Shown in pieces: positions 8,961 through 17,181 of a stretch of DNA of 64,000 nucleotides. Position numbers and translations under genes: made by a program. Position 1 is the stretch's first letter. Every line of letters begins with the position of its first letter. The notes beneath the pieces were generated by a model. That model was not told the DNA's origin and searched no databases. It saw only the letters and a list, made by a program, of their open reading frames with translations. This DNA is from Phycisphaeraceae bacterium (GTDB taxonomy: Bacteria > Planctomycetota > Phycisphaerae > Phycisphaerales > SM1A02), in assembly GCA_004213555.1 (NCBI GenBank), contig SHAP01000003.1, positions 62,001-126,000 on the forward strand. The letters run 5' to 3'.

Positions 8961-9746
8961 ATGTCGGATTTGACCTACCCGCGCTACCTCGAATTAGACC
9001 AATTGCTGGATCTGCAGCACGTCCGAAGTGATCCTCCTGAGCACGATGAAATGCTTTTCATTGTCATCCACCAGGTCTATGAACTTTGGTTCAAACTGCT
9101 CTTGCACGAGTTGGAAAAAGTCGAATCAGACTTCCTCGCTGGTACGCAATGGGGCGCGCATGCCACTCTTGGCCGCTGCCGCACCATTTTGAAAACCTTG
9201 GTTGGACAACTCGACATCTTGGAAACAATGACCCCCCGGTCGTTCAATTCTTTCCGCGAACGACTGGAGACCAGCAGCGGCTTTCAGTCGGTTCAATTCC
9301 GTGAAATTGAAACCTTCTTGGGCTACAAGCGTCCTGGCATGCTTGAACATTGGCCCGAACACCTCGAAGGCCTCGACCAGCTCAAAGCCCGACTTACAGC
9401 GCCCACGCTTCGCGATGCTTTTCATCGATTCTTGGTGGACTGTGGTGCAGACGTTCCACAGGACATTCTCGAGCGCGACGTTACGCAACCTTCCCAGCCC
9501 GACGAGCGGGTTCAAGAATCGCTCTTCCAGCTGTACACCGATCGCCCGGACCTCATTGGCATGTTCGAGACCATGATTGACTTGGATGAAGGATTCATGG
9601 AATGGCGTTACCGCCACGTACAGTTGGTGTCACGCACCATCGGCACCAAAGAAGGCACGGGCGGTTCGCTGGGCGTGGAGTTCCTCAAGAAGAGCCTCTT
9701 CCACCCTTTCTTCCCCGACTTGTGGGCGATCCGGCATCGCTTCTGA
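8961..9746 (+). CDS. kynA: tryptophan 2,3-dioxygenase
   Basis: A heme enzyme catalysing the first committed step, L-tryptophan to N-formylkynurenine. It is 261 aa, a normal bacterial size. It begins with the family-typical TYPRYLELDQLLDLQ, then HDEMLFIVIHQVYELWFK at the substrate pocket. The proximal heme His is in WRYRHVQLVSRTIG near the C-terminus. An AGGA lies about 10 bases before the start. The stop overlaps the formamidase start (TGATG). Confidence 0.95.
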   Translation: MSDLTYPRYLELDQLLDLQHVRSDPPEHDEMLFIVIHQVYELWFKLLLHELEKVESDFLAGTQWGAHATLGRCRTILKTLVGQLDILETMTPRSFNSFRERLETSSGFQSVQFREIETFLGYKRPGMLEHWPEHLEGLDQLKARLTAPTLRDAFHRFLVDCGADVPQDILERDVTQPSQPDERVQESLFQLYTDRPDLIGMFETMIDLDEGFMEWRYRHVQLVSRTIGTKEGTGGSLGVEFLKKSLFHPFFPDLWAIRHRF

Positions 9747-10375
9747 TGAGCTTCCAGATCCACGACATTTCCACGCCCCTGACCCCCGATGTGGCGGTTT
9801 TCCCTGGAGACACTCCGCCGACACGGGAGATGCTGCTAGACATGCAGCAAGGCGACCACCTCACCCTTTCCACGCTGCACAGCACGGTGCATTTGGGCAC
9901 CCATATCGATGGGCCCTGCCACTACGTCAAAGATGGGGCTGGCGTGGAATCCATGCCACTGTCGTTGGGCTATGGCCCCGCGTTGGTGATTGACGCGCCC
10001 GGTGATGGACCCGTTCCTGCCTCTGTCCTTCCTGATGGCGATCTTCCTCCGCGATTGTTGGTGCGGACCCAGTCCCATCCTGATCCCAACACCTTCAACC
10101 CGAAGTACAGGCCGATGAGCCCGGCGTTCATGGATGCCATTGCAGATCGTGGCGTGCAACTGATTGGTGTCGACACCCCAAGTGTTGATGCCGCCGACGC
10201 CAAAACATTGGTCGCACACCACCGCGCGGGCGTGCATGGTCTTTGGATCTTGGAACAACTGAGGTTGGCCGAAGTCCCCGCCGGACTGTGGCACCTGATC
10301 GCGTTCCCGCTCCCTTTGGCGGGCTACGACGCCTCACCCGTGCGTGCGGTTTTGATTGGCCCACCTGGCCGGTAA
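9746..10375 (+). CDS. kynB: kynurenine formamidase (arylformamidase), cyclase family
   Basis: A 209-aa metal-dependent KynB-type hydrolase that converts N-formylkynurenine to kynurenine and formate. It carries the family motifs HDISTPL, PGDTPP and HLGTHIDGPCHY, whose His/Asp residues bind the metal pair, and HHRAGVHGL further on. The start overlaps the TDO stop (TGATG); a longer ORF from 9602 lies inside TDO and is not the real start. Its last 52 bases overlap the 3' end of the convergent RidA-type gene. Last gene of the plus-strand operon. Confidence 0.93.
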   Translation: MSFQIHDISTPLTPDVAVFPGDTPPTREMLLDMQQGDHLTLSTLHSTVHLGTHIDGPCHYVKDGAGVESMPLSLGYGPALVIDAPGDGPVPASVLPDGDLPPRLLVRTQSHPDPNTFNPKYRPMSPAFMDAIADRGVQLIGVDTPSVDAADAKTLVAHHRAGVHGLWILEQLRLAEVPAGLWHLIAFPLPLAGYDASPVRAVLIGPPGR

Positions 10376-10782
10376 CACACCACTTTGAGCTCAACCGCGA
10401 TGGGCGTGGGCAATGCCCCAATTTCCACCGTGGTACGCGTGGGACGGGGACCGTCCGGACCAGCAAACCACTTGGCGTACACCTCGTTGTACCCCGCAAA
10501 ATCCCGATCCATATGGGTCAAAAAGGCCAGCACGTCGAAGACATCCGACCACTCGGCCCCGGCATCCTCGACCACCGCTTTGACGTTGGCGAAGCAAGAT
10601 TCACACTGAGCCATGATGTCGGCCGAAATGATGCGTCCAGCTTCGTCCAGCTCGACGCCGGGGATCACACTGGTGCCACGTTGACGCGGACCGACTCCCG
10701 ACACGTACAGGAAATCTCCGGCCCAGCGGGCATGGGGATAAGGCCCCACCGGCTCGGGGGCACGATCAGACTCAACACTCAT
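10324..10782 (-). CDS. RidA/YjgF-family deaminase, probable 2-aminomuconate deaminase
   Basis: A 152-aa RidA-superfamily protein. Its start overlaps the stop of the 2-aminomuconate semialdehyde dehydrogenase gene (ATGA). In this setting its likely job is hydrolysis of 2-aminomuconate to 4-oxalocrotonate plus ammonia, as in the AmnD/NbaF enzymes, which is an inference from context. Family features seen are PVGPYPHA, FLYVSG, the RPTRTTVEIGALP segment and a terminal VELKVVCY strand. About 15 residues follow that strand, and this tail is encoded opposite the end of kynB. Confidence 0.85.
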   Translation of the reverse strand: MSVESDRAPEPVGPYPHARWAGDFLYVSGVGPRQRGTSVIPGVELDEAGRIISADIMAQCESCFANVKAVVEDAGAEWSDVFDVLAFLTHMDRDFAGYNEVYAKWFAGPDGPRPTRTTVEIGALPTPIAVELKVVCYRPGGPIKTARTGEAS

Positions 10783-12227
10783 GATGGATCTCCCAAACGC
10801 AACGTCACCCCGGCGGGTTCTTGGAAAAAGTGCACCGACTCGATGCCGCCCTCTCGTCCCAGCCCCGATTGCTTCGCCCCACCAAATGGTGTGCGCAGGT
10901 CACGAACCATCCACGCGTTGATCCAGATCACACCGGCTTCAACCCGCTGCACCAAACGGTGGGCCCGGTCGAGATCCTTGGTCCAGACGCTTGCGGCCAA
11001 TCCGTAAGGCGTGGCATTCGCCAAACGAAGGGCTTCCGATTCATCCGAGAACGCTCGTACGCTGGCCACCGGACCAAAAACTTCCTCGTCCTCGAGTGCG
11101 CATGATTCTGGCAAGTTCGTCAAGATCGTCGGCTCGAGGAACCAACCTTCGCGGCAACGATCGGGGAGACCATTCGGCCGCCCGCCACCGCAAAGCACCG
11201 TCCCGGGTGCCGCTTCGATGGCCTGCTTGACCTTGAGGTAATGGGACTCCGAGACCAGTGAACCTATGTGCGTGGTCTCTTCAGCAGGGTCACCAACCCG
11301 CATGGCCGCGGTGGCGGCCAACAACTTCTCTTGGAACTCTGGCAGGACTGAGGATTCCACCAAGATCCTTGATCCACACAGACAAATTTGGCCAGAGTTG
11401 CTGAATGCCGCCCGTGCCGCTTCGCTGGCCGCGCGATCGACATCAGCATCGGCAAAGACCACAAAAGGATTCTTGCCTCCGAGTTCCAAGGATGTTCTTT
11501 TGAACTGCTTCGCACAGGACACGGCGATGTCACGTCCGGTGGTGGTTCCGCCCGTAAATGAAATCGTGGGCACATCTGGGTGACGCACCAACGCTGAGCC
11601 CGCCTCGGAACCGAGACCGTGGACGATGTTCAAAACACCCGGAGGAAATCCCGCCTCCCCTGACAACTCTGCAAAGCGGGTGGCGGTGGCTGGCGTCACT
11701 TCACTTGGTTTGGCGACCACTGTGCATCCCGCCGCGAGGGCCGGCGCCACTTTCCACGACAGCAAATACAACGGAAGGTTCCACGGAGAAATACATCCCG
11801 CAACGCCGCGCGGACGGCGATGGGTCCAATGCAAAACGTTTGGTCCGCTTGTGAAAGCGTCATTGTGCTCGTGCCGCAAAGCAGATGCAAAGAACCGAAA
11901 GTTCTCCGCCACGCGTGGGATTTCAACCGATCGTGCTCGAGCAATCGGCTTGCCGCCATCTTGTGATTCCAGCGTGGCCAACTCATCGCAGTGGTCATCG
12001 ATCAACGCTGCAAAACGCTCCAGAATCGACACGCGTTCGGCCGTTGTGGTTTGGGACCATGTGGGAAAAGCAGAGCGGGCCGCTTGAACCGCGCGATCAA
12101 TGTCGGAGGCTGTTCCCGCAGCGCAGCGGGCAAAAGTCTGACCGGTGGCTGGTTCTGTCACCGGAAGCCATCCGCCATTTGTGGCGGGGACAAATGCGCC
12201 ATCAATCCAGTGGAGCAGATCCATCAT
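10779..12227 (-). CDS. nbaE: 2-aminomuconate-6-semialdehyde dehydrogenase
   Basis: An NAD-dependent aldehyde dehydrogenase of about 482 aa. It has LELGGKNPFVVFADADVD with the general-base Glu and SGQICLCGSRI with the catalytic Cys. The overall pattern fits the 5-carboxymethyl-2-hydroxymuconate/AMSDH branch. It would oxidise the ACMSD product to 2-aminomuconate. The start is at one of two adjacent ATGs (12227 or 12224), overlapping the SDR stop; the ORF extension to 12296 lies inside the SDR gene. Substrate assignment depends mainly on neighbours. Confidence 0.88.
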   Translation of the reverse strand: MMDLLHWIDGAFVPATNGGWLPVTEPATGQTFARCAAGTASDIDRAVQAARSAFPTWSQTTTAERVSILERFAALIDDHCDELATLESQDGGKPIARARSVEIPRVAENFRFFASALRHEHNDAFTSGPNVLHWTHRRPRGVAGCISPWNLPLYLLSWKVAPALAAGCTVVAKPSEVTPATATRFAELSGEAGFPPGVLNIVHGLGSEAGSALVRHPDVPTISFTGGTTTGRDIAVSCAKQFKRTSLELGGKNPFVVFADADVDRAASEAARAAFSNSGQICLCGSRILVESSVLPEFQEKLLAATAAMRVGDPAEETTHIGSLVSESHYLKVKQAIEAAPGTVLCGGGRPNGLPDRCREGWFLEPTILTNLPESCALEDEEVFGPVASVRAFSDESEALRLANATPYGLAASVWTKDLDRAHRLVQRVEAGVIWINAWMVRDLRTPFGGAKQSGLGREGGIESVHFFQEPAGVTLRLGDPS

Positions 12228-13024
12228 CCGGCCACCACCCGGCCCCCGTCGACAGGAATGGTCGTGCCGTTGACATAGCCCGCAGCTTCGGAACACAAGA
12301 ATGCCGCCAACGCCGCCAGTTCACCCGGATGGCCGAGTCTCCCGGCGGGCACGCTGGCGATCATCGAATCTCGAACTTGTTCTGGGGTCTGGTCTTGTCG
12401 GTTCGCACGGCCTTCGATCAACGACGTCAAGCGGTCGGTATCGGTGAATCCAGGCAACAAGCAGTTGACAGTGATGCCATCCCCAGCCAACTCGACCGCA
12501 AGGGTTCGGGCCCAGTTGGCGATGGCGTTGCGAATAGTGTTGGAAACCCCAAGGCCTTGGATGGGCGTGATCACACTCGTTGAAACGACCAACACAATGC
12601 GGCCATATCTTTGGGCCCGCATTCCAGGTAGAACTTGCTGCATCAGCACATGGGCCGACCGAACATGACGGCGAAATGCCGCATCCAAGTCATCAGGATC
12701 GGCATCGGCCAACGGCCCCGCGGCAGGGCCGCCCGTGTTGTGAATCAAGATGTCGTAACACTCATCACCCACCACGTTGCCCAGCTCCTCGCTGTGGTCA
12801 AAGTCGACGGCAGTGGCTCGGTGACCCGATCCGGGCAGATCTTGTATGGCGGCAGACAAAGTTACCTCGTCGCGGGATAGGCCGTGCACCACCGCACCGG
12901 TAGAGGCGAGCGCTTGAGCGATAGCCTGCCCCAAACCCTTGGACGCACCCCCCACCAACGCTTTTCGTCCCAATAGGGCATCGGGACACATGACGTTTTT
13001 GACAAGATTTTGCGGACTGGTCAT
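12224..13024 (-). CDS. SDR-family protein lacking the catalytic Tyr-Lys pair
   Basis: A short-chain dehydrogenase/reductase fold of about 266 aa, the first gene of the minus-strand arm of the tryptophan island. The cofactor motif is a variant (GGASKGLGQAIA). Where classical SDRs have YxxxK this protein reads SNTIR, so both catalytic residues are missing. The following NWARTLAVELAGDGITVN and LLPGFTDTDRL are normal. This resembles the BKR-like SDR subgroup known for an imperfect catalytic tetrad. The start at 13024 has AGGA about 11 bases upstream; an ATG at 12991 is an alternative. Its role is unknown; it may act on a 2-aminomuconate-type intermediate. Confidence 0.75.
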   Translation of the reverse strand: MTSPQNLVKNVMCPDALLGRKALVGGASKGLGQAIAQALASTGAVVHGLSRDEVTLSAAIQDLPGSGHRATAVDFDHSEELGNVVGDECYDILIHNTGGPAAGPLADADPDDLDAAFRRHVRSAHVLMQQVLPGMRAQRYGRIVLVVSTSVITPIQGLGVSNTIRNAIANWARTLAVELAGDGITVNCLLPGFTDTDRLTSLIEGRANRQDQTPEQVRDSMIASVPAGRLGHPGELAALAAFLCSEAAGYVNGTTIPVDGGRVVAG

Positions 13025-13103
13025 CGCAAAAAATCCTACAAGTAAAGACAATGTTCATGGATGCGGGCTTTGAACAAAGTCTTCACCAAATCAACACTTT
13101 TTC

Positions 13104-13120
13104 GTCATACATTAAATGAC
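13104..13120. promoter_or_regulatory. inverted repeat upstream of the response-regulator gene
   Basis: GTCAT-acattaa-ATGAC lies 23 bases before the response-regulator start, in the short region shared with the divergent SDR operon. Inverted sites of this size could bind a dimeric regulator, possibly the PhoB-like product itself. The half-site faintly resembles a Pho-box element, but the 11-bp direct-repeat layout of a real Pho box is not present. Confidence 0.25.
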
Positions 13121-13143
13121 CTACACTCTCGGGACGTAATTCC

Positions 13144-13857
13144 ATGGACATGAAGCAAAAAATCCTCGTTGTTGAAGACGAACCTGAGATTGCGGAGCTG
13201 ATTCGCATGCATATGGATCGCAATGGGTTCCAGACGACCGTGGCGCACTCTGGGAAGGCGGGCATCGATGAGATCGCCCGAAGCATGCCGGACTGCGTGC
13301 TGCTTGATTTGATGCTCCCCGATCTTGACGGCTTGGAAGTCTGCCGAAGATTGCGTCGCCACGAAGAGACTGAAAAGCTTCCCGTCATTATGGTGACGGC
13401 CAAGGGTGAAGAATCTGATGTCGTCACGGGCATTGAACTTGGGGCGGATGATTACATCACGAAACCCTTCAGCCCCCGCGTTTTGGTGGCCCGAGTCAAG
13501 AGCGTGCTTCGACGTACCGGGTCGGGAGAAACGGAATCAAAGCCTGGAGGCCTGATTACCTTGGCCGATGAGTTGGTGATTGACACCGAACGCCACCGCG
13601 TCTCCGTTCGGGGCAAGACCGTCAACCTCACCGTAACTGAGTTTGGCATCTTGAAATACCTCGCGGGTCGAACAGGCTTTGTTCGAACCCGCGATCAGAT
13701 CATCTCGGCCGTGCACGGGGGCAACACCATCCTCTCCAGCCGTACCGTTGACGTGCATGTGACCGCACTTCGGCGCAAACTTGGGGAAGTGGGTCGGATG
13801 ATCGAAACCGTACGTGGCGTGGGATACCGCTTGTCTGAAAGTCCTGACGGCGCTTGA
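13144..13857 (+). CDS. OmpR/PhoB-family response regulator
   Basis: A 237-aa two-domain transcription factor. The receiver domain (residues 6-120) has the acidic pocket EDEP, the phospho-acceptor Asp55 in LLDLMLPDLDG and the switch Lys in ITKPF. A C-terminal winged helix (about 135-232) ends in the typical RTVDVHVTALRRKLG and VRGVGYRL. The histidine kinase start overlaps its stop (TGATG). PhoB-like regulators of this type usually control phosphate starvation genes, but no Pho transporter genes are visible, so the signal is unknown. Confidence 0.92.
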   Translation: MDMKQKILVVEDEPEIAELIRMHMDRNGFQTTVAHSGKAGIDEIARSMPDCVLLDLMLPDLDGLEVCRRLRRHEETEKLPVIMVTAKGEESDVVTGIELGADDYITKPFSPRVLVARVKSVLRRTGSGETESKPGGLITLADELVIDTERHRVSVRGKTVNLTVTEFGILKYLAGRTGFVRTRDQIISAVHGGNTILSSRTVDVHVTALRRKLGEVGRMIETVRGVGYRLSESPDGA

Positions 13858-15233
13858 TGAACAATCGATCGATCCACTGGTGGTCAAGTGCGTTTCTCGT
13901 CTTCCTGCAAATTCTCGCCGGCAGCTACTTGTTGTGGAAATCTTCACAACAAGACCTCGCCACAACACAAATCTTGGTGGTGCTCTCGACTCTTCTTGTC
14001 TTAAGTGTCATCATTGTGCTGTCCGCCAATCGCGTCCAATGGAACATGATGGTTCGGGCCATCGATGCCGCCAGGCGCTTTGGTCGTGGCGATCTTCGGG
14101 ATCGGATCCAACCCCCCGGTTTCGCTGATCACAACAAACTTGCCAATGCGCTCAATCGTATGGCCGGTCGACTGGATGACCGCATGCACGACATGCGCGC
14201 CCACCAGCTGGAACAACAAGCCATCATGGAATCGATTGCGGCCGCCATCATCGCGGTCGACCACGAGCAGCACATTCTTAACAGCAACGAAGCATCTTCA
14301 TCGGTTCTGGGGCTGCTCCCCGAAGACCGTGGGCGCAAACTCGGTGAGGTGCTTCGCGAACCAGAGCTCCTAGGCTTCGTGACCGACGGTCTTGCTCGCG
14401 ACGATGACCTCAACCGTGACATTCGAATTTATCGACGTGGCGGCCGTGAAATCAATGCCATCGGTCATCCCATCATCGATTCTGAATCGGGGGACCGTGT
14501 TGGCCTCGTCATCATGTTGGATGATGTGACTCGAATGCGCAAGCTTGAATCGATGCGCACCGACTTCGCTTCAAACGTTTCTCACGAACTGAAAACTCCA
14601 ATCACGTCGGTTCGAGGATACGCCGAGACAATGCTGGAAGAGGGTCTGGACGAAGAGACCAAGCGGCACTGCGTTGAAGTGATCTACCGGAACACCGAAC
14701 GCATAAGCAACATCATTGCAGATCTCCTAGAACTTTCCAACTTGGAACACTCGGCCGAAGTGGATCCTGAGAGACTCGAGCATGTTGATGCCGAGGCGAT
14801 GTTGACCCGTATGAAGTCACTGCACGAAGATTTGGCTTCAACGCGTGACATGAAGACCCGCATTGATGTCGACCAAAATCTGGTGATCCAAGTGGAGGTT
14901 CGCCTCATCGAACAAGCCCTCAGCAACCTGTATCAAAACGCCTTGCGTTACGCCACAGAAGGAACCACCATCACGTTGACGGCTCACCGCTTGCCTCATC
15001 GACAAATCGAGTTGCAGGTCAAGGACGAAGGCCCAGGTATTTCTTCGGAACATCAAAAGAGATTGTTCGAACGGTTCTATCGGGTCGATCGTGCGCGAAG
15101 TCGGGAAATGGGTGGAACGGGGCTTGGCTTGGCCATCGTGAAGCACATCGCCTTGCACCACGGTGGCGAAGCGAATGTGTCCAGTGAGGTGGGAAGCGGA
15201 AGTGTTTTTAGGATTTTGCTTCCCGAACGGTGA
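13857..15233 (+). CDS. membrane sensor histidine kinase, PhoR-like
   Basis: A 458-aa kinase coupled to the preceding response regulator. Two membrane segments (about 8-27 and 38-58) leave almost no periplasmic loop, as in PhoR. A HAMP-like helix pair and a PAS domain (about 118-225) follow. The HisKA box NVSHELKTPITS holds the phosphorylated His243. The ATPase core shows NLYQNALRYA (N box), DEGPGIS (G1) and GGTGLGLAIVKHI (G2). The ATG at 13857 is preferred over an in-frame TTG at 13854. Its stop is only 3 bases from the convergent sulfotransferase gene. Confidence 0.92.
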   Translation: MNNRSIHWWSSAFLVFLQILAGSYLLWKSSQQDLATTQILVVLSTLLVLSVIIVLSANRVQWNMMVRAIDAARRFGRGDLRDRIQPPGFADHNKLANALNRMAGRLDDRMHDMRAHQLEQQAIMESIAAAIIAVDHEQHILNSNEASSSVLGLLPEDRGRKLGEVLREPELLGFVTDGLARDDDLNRDIRIYRRGGREINAIGHPIIDSESGDRVGLVIMLDDVTRMRKLESMRTDFASNVSHELKTPITSVRGYAETMLEEGLDEETKRHCVEVIYRNTERISNIIADLLELSNLEHSAEVDPERLEHVDAEAMLTRMKSLHEDLASTRDMKTRIDVDQNLVIQVEVRLIEQALSNLYQNALRYATEGTTITLTAHRLPHRQIELQVKDEGPGISSEHQKRLFERFYRVDRARSREMGGTGLGLAIVKHIALHHGGEANVSSEVGSGSVFRILLPER

Positions 15234-15236
15234 AGC

Positions 15237-16262
15237 CTATTTTTTCAACGCCAGAAGAGCCCCTACAAATCCAGTCGCGATCTCTTCAAAAGGAACGCTC
15301 ATGGAAGAAGGTGTGCCTACGTTCTCAAGTTCAAAAGGATTAACCGGAAGGTCGAGATACTCCTGACCGAACTTGGTGTTCGATTCTGAGAACTCCTCGT
15401 AGATTCTCGACGCATGATCTTTACTGTGCAATGTTCCATGCGAGGACACTGGGTGCTTCAAAACGAACTCTCGTAACTTTCTCTTTTCTGAAACCGAAAA
15501 AAGATTTTGATCCTGAAGCGCAAGATTGAGTTCTCGAAGCAACATAAATCCAAGCAGGCCGAACGATTGGTTCCGGGGCTGGACAGTTTGCATCATTTCC
15601 GGAGTGATGTTTTGGATCCCTGCAGCCAAAAGAAAGTCGGCGTGCAGAGAACTGCTGGGGCTTGGAGGAAAAAGATAGGCCGAAAAGTTTTCGAACCCAA
15701 AAATGGAAGACCACATCCGAGCGGAACGCCAGTGGTCATATGGATGCTGGCCTTGAGAACATGACCCTAAAAAATCATCAAAAGTTCTGGCTTGACCCAT
15801 CTTTAAAGCAGTGAAGTATCTCGATCGACACATCGCGTACTGCTCGCGAAACCAACAGATCACCTGAATATCATCAAAGAACTGAATAAGAAACTCGTGA
15901 AGTTGCCGTACAGACTCCTCAGAGCAAACCAATCGATGCAAATGTTCGGATGTCACGACCACTAAATCGTGCTGGACTCCAGAGATTTCAAAGCCAAAGC
16001 CACTCAAAATCTTTTGACGGACGGAATCAAAGTCGTCTTGATCCAGTGAATGGTTTGATATGAAAGATTGCAAAATTGCATCTGAAAGATCCCGGCCGGG
16101 ATCAAAGGCCGCTGCTAAGCAACGGTTGTTGGGCTCGCCGATGCTCGATGGCAGATACACCCCTGCCTGATCCAAAGGAGCTCGATTGGTATAGAGCCAG
16201 CTCTGAAGTGAAGTGGTTCCGGTCTTCGGAGAGCCGATATGCAGGACGAGCCGTTTAGTCAT
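15237..16262 (-). CDS. sulfotransferase-family protein (P-loop, PAPS-type)
   Basis: A 341-aa protein beginning with the 5'-phosphosulfate-binding loop HIGSPKTGTTSLQSWL, the PAPS-site pattern of sulfotransferases. The VVVTSEHLHRLV and VICWFREQYAMCRSRYF segments resemble the 3'-phosphate-binding region. The start at 16262 overlaps the preceding gene by 8 bases and has a GGAG just upstream; an extension to 16292 is inside that gene. As the last gene of the polysaccharide operon it probably transfers sulfate to a sugar of the exported glycan (inference). Confidence 0.72.
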   Translation of the reverse strand: MTKRLVLHIGSPKTGTTSLQSWLYTNRAPLDQAGVYLPSSIGEPNNRCLAAAFDPGRDLSDAILQSFISNHSLDQDDFDSVRQKILSGFGFEISGVQHDLVVVTSEHLHRLVCSEESVRQLHEFLIQFFDDIQVICWFREQYAMCRSRYFTALKMGQARTFDDFLGSCSQGQHPYDHWRSARMWSSIFGFENFSAYLFPPSPSSSLHADFLLAAGIQNITPEMMQTVQPRNQSFGLLGFMLLRELNLALQDQNLFSVSEKRKLREFVLKHPVSSHGTLHSKDHASRIYEEFSESNTKFGQEYLDLPVNPFELENVGTPSSMSVPFEEIATGFVGALLALKK

Positions 16263-17181
16263 CTCCATTTCCATCCACATGGAACTTGGCAAACCATTCG
16301 TCCATGAAATCTCTATCCGAAGCGGTCATCTGGTCAATTGTGGATGCCTCATCTTCACTGAGATACTCCCTCCAATCCTGACCGTAGTTTCTCACCGGCT
16401 GGTACAGCAAAGGGTCTGACACATTCCCTTCCTCAAAGTGAGGGTCGGTCAGTGCCGCTGTACTGAATTTTGCGTCAATCGATTCGAATATTCCTCGCAG
16501 ATAAAACTCAGGATCGCTCACAAATTCCTTGTATGAGAATGGCACAACATGATCTGGAATCTTGTGCTTCAAAATCGAGAACTGCCTCAAAATGTCGCGA
16601 TAGAACTTGGCGAAATCCTCGGGGCCTTGACTAAGCCATGCGTCAGGAGCACGACGGTTTCGCACCTCGGTCTCTCTGCGACGTCTCATTGAGGCATACA
16701 CATCACAGGGCTCTCGATAAGAACAAATGAATTTCGCTTTGGGGAAGCACGACCACAAAAAATCCGAGGCGTAAACATGAAGCGGGGTCTTTTCAACCGC
16801 CCTCTGCGGTTTGCAAAGTTCGTGCATCGTAAAGAAGTACGCCTGCACATACGCTTTTCTTCTTCTCTCGATTGGTACTTCACGAAGCGTATGTACAACC
16901 TGGTCTAAAATTTTTCTTGCCCCATGTGTTCCACCGATGAATCGAACCAGAGGGCCAAACTTCTCCCATTGGCTAAAATCTTGAAGTCTTGAGACCAAAT
17001 CTGTCTCCACCACATCGCCACGGTCCCGAATAAATTCCGGACTTCTGCCGATAATGTTTGAGAGTCGTGTGGTCCCAGATCGTGGAATCCCAACAATAAA
17101 TACCGGCCGCTGATCTACCGACCAGAGCTCCAAAGCAGTCATGAGGTTGCGAGGCTGTTTCAGGCAATTTAAGACATTCAT
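16255..17181 (-). CDS. sulfotransferase-family protein
   Basis: A 308-aa member of the Sulfotransfer_3 type. The 5'-PSB loop is PVFIVGIPRSGTTRLSNII. The PKAKFICSYREPCDVYASMRRR segment carries the Arg/Ser of the 3'-phosphate-binding motif. The ATG at 17181 overlaps the glycosyltransferase stop (ATGA) and has AGGA 7 bases upstream, so it is preferred over the in-frame start at 17268. With the next gene it gives two different sulfotransferases in one surface-glycan operon, suggesting sulfation at two positions or of two sugars. Confidence 0.8.
   Translation of the reverse strand: MNVLNCLKQPRNLMTALELWSVDQRPVFIVGIPRSGTTRLSNIIGRSPEFIRDRGDVVETDLVSRLQDFSQWEKFGPLVRFIGGTHGARKILDQVVHTLREVPIERRRKAYVQAYFFTMHELCKPQRAVEKTPLHVYASDFLWSCFPKAKFICSYREPCDVYASMRRRRETEVRNRRAPDAWLSQGPEDFAKFYRDILRQFSILKHKIPDHVVPFSYKEFVSDPEFYLRGIFESIDAKFSTAALTDPHFEEGNVSDPLLYQPVRNYGQDWREYLSEDEASTIDQMTASDRDFMDEWFAKFHVDGNGDD

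Noticed and set aside
13081-13143. A Pho box before the PhoB-like gene.
   Set aside because: Only a short GTCAT/ATGAC inverted pair is present; the 11-bp direct repeats of a Pho box are not.
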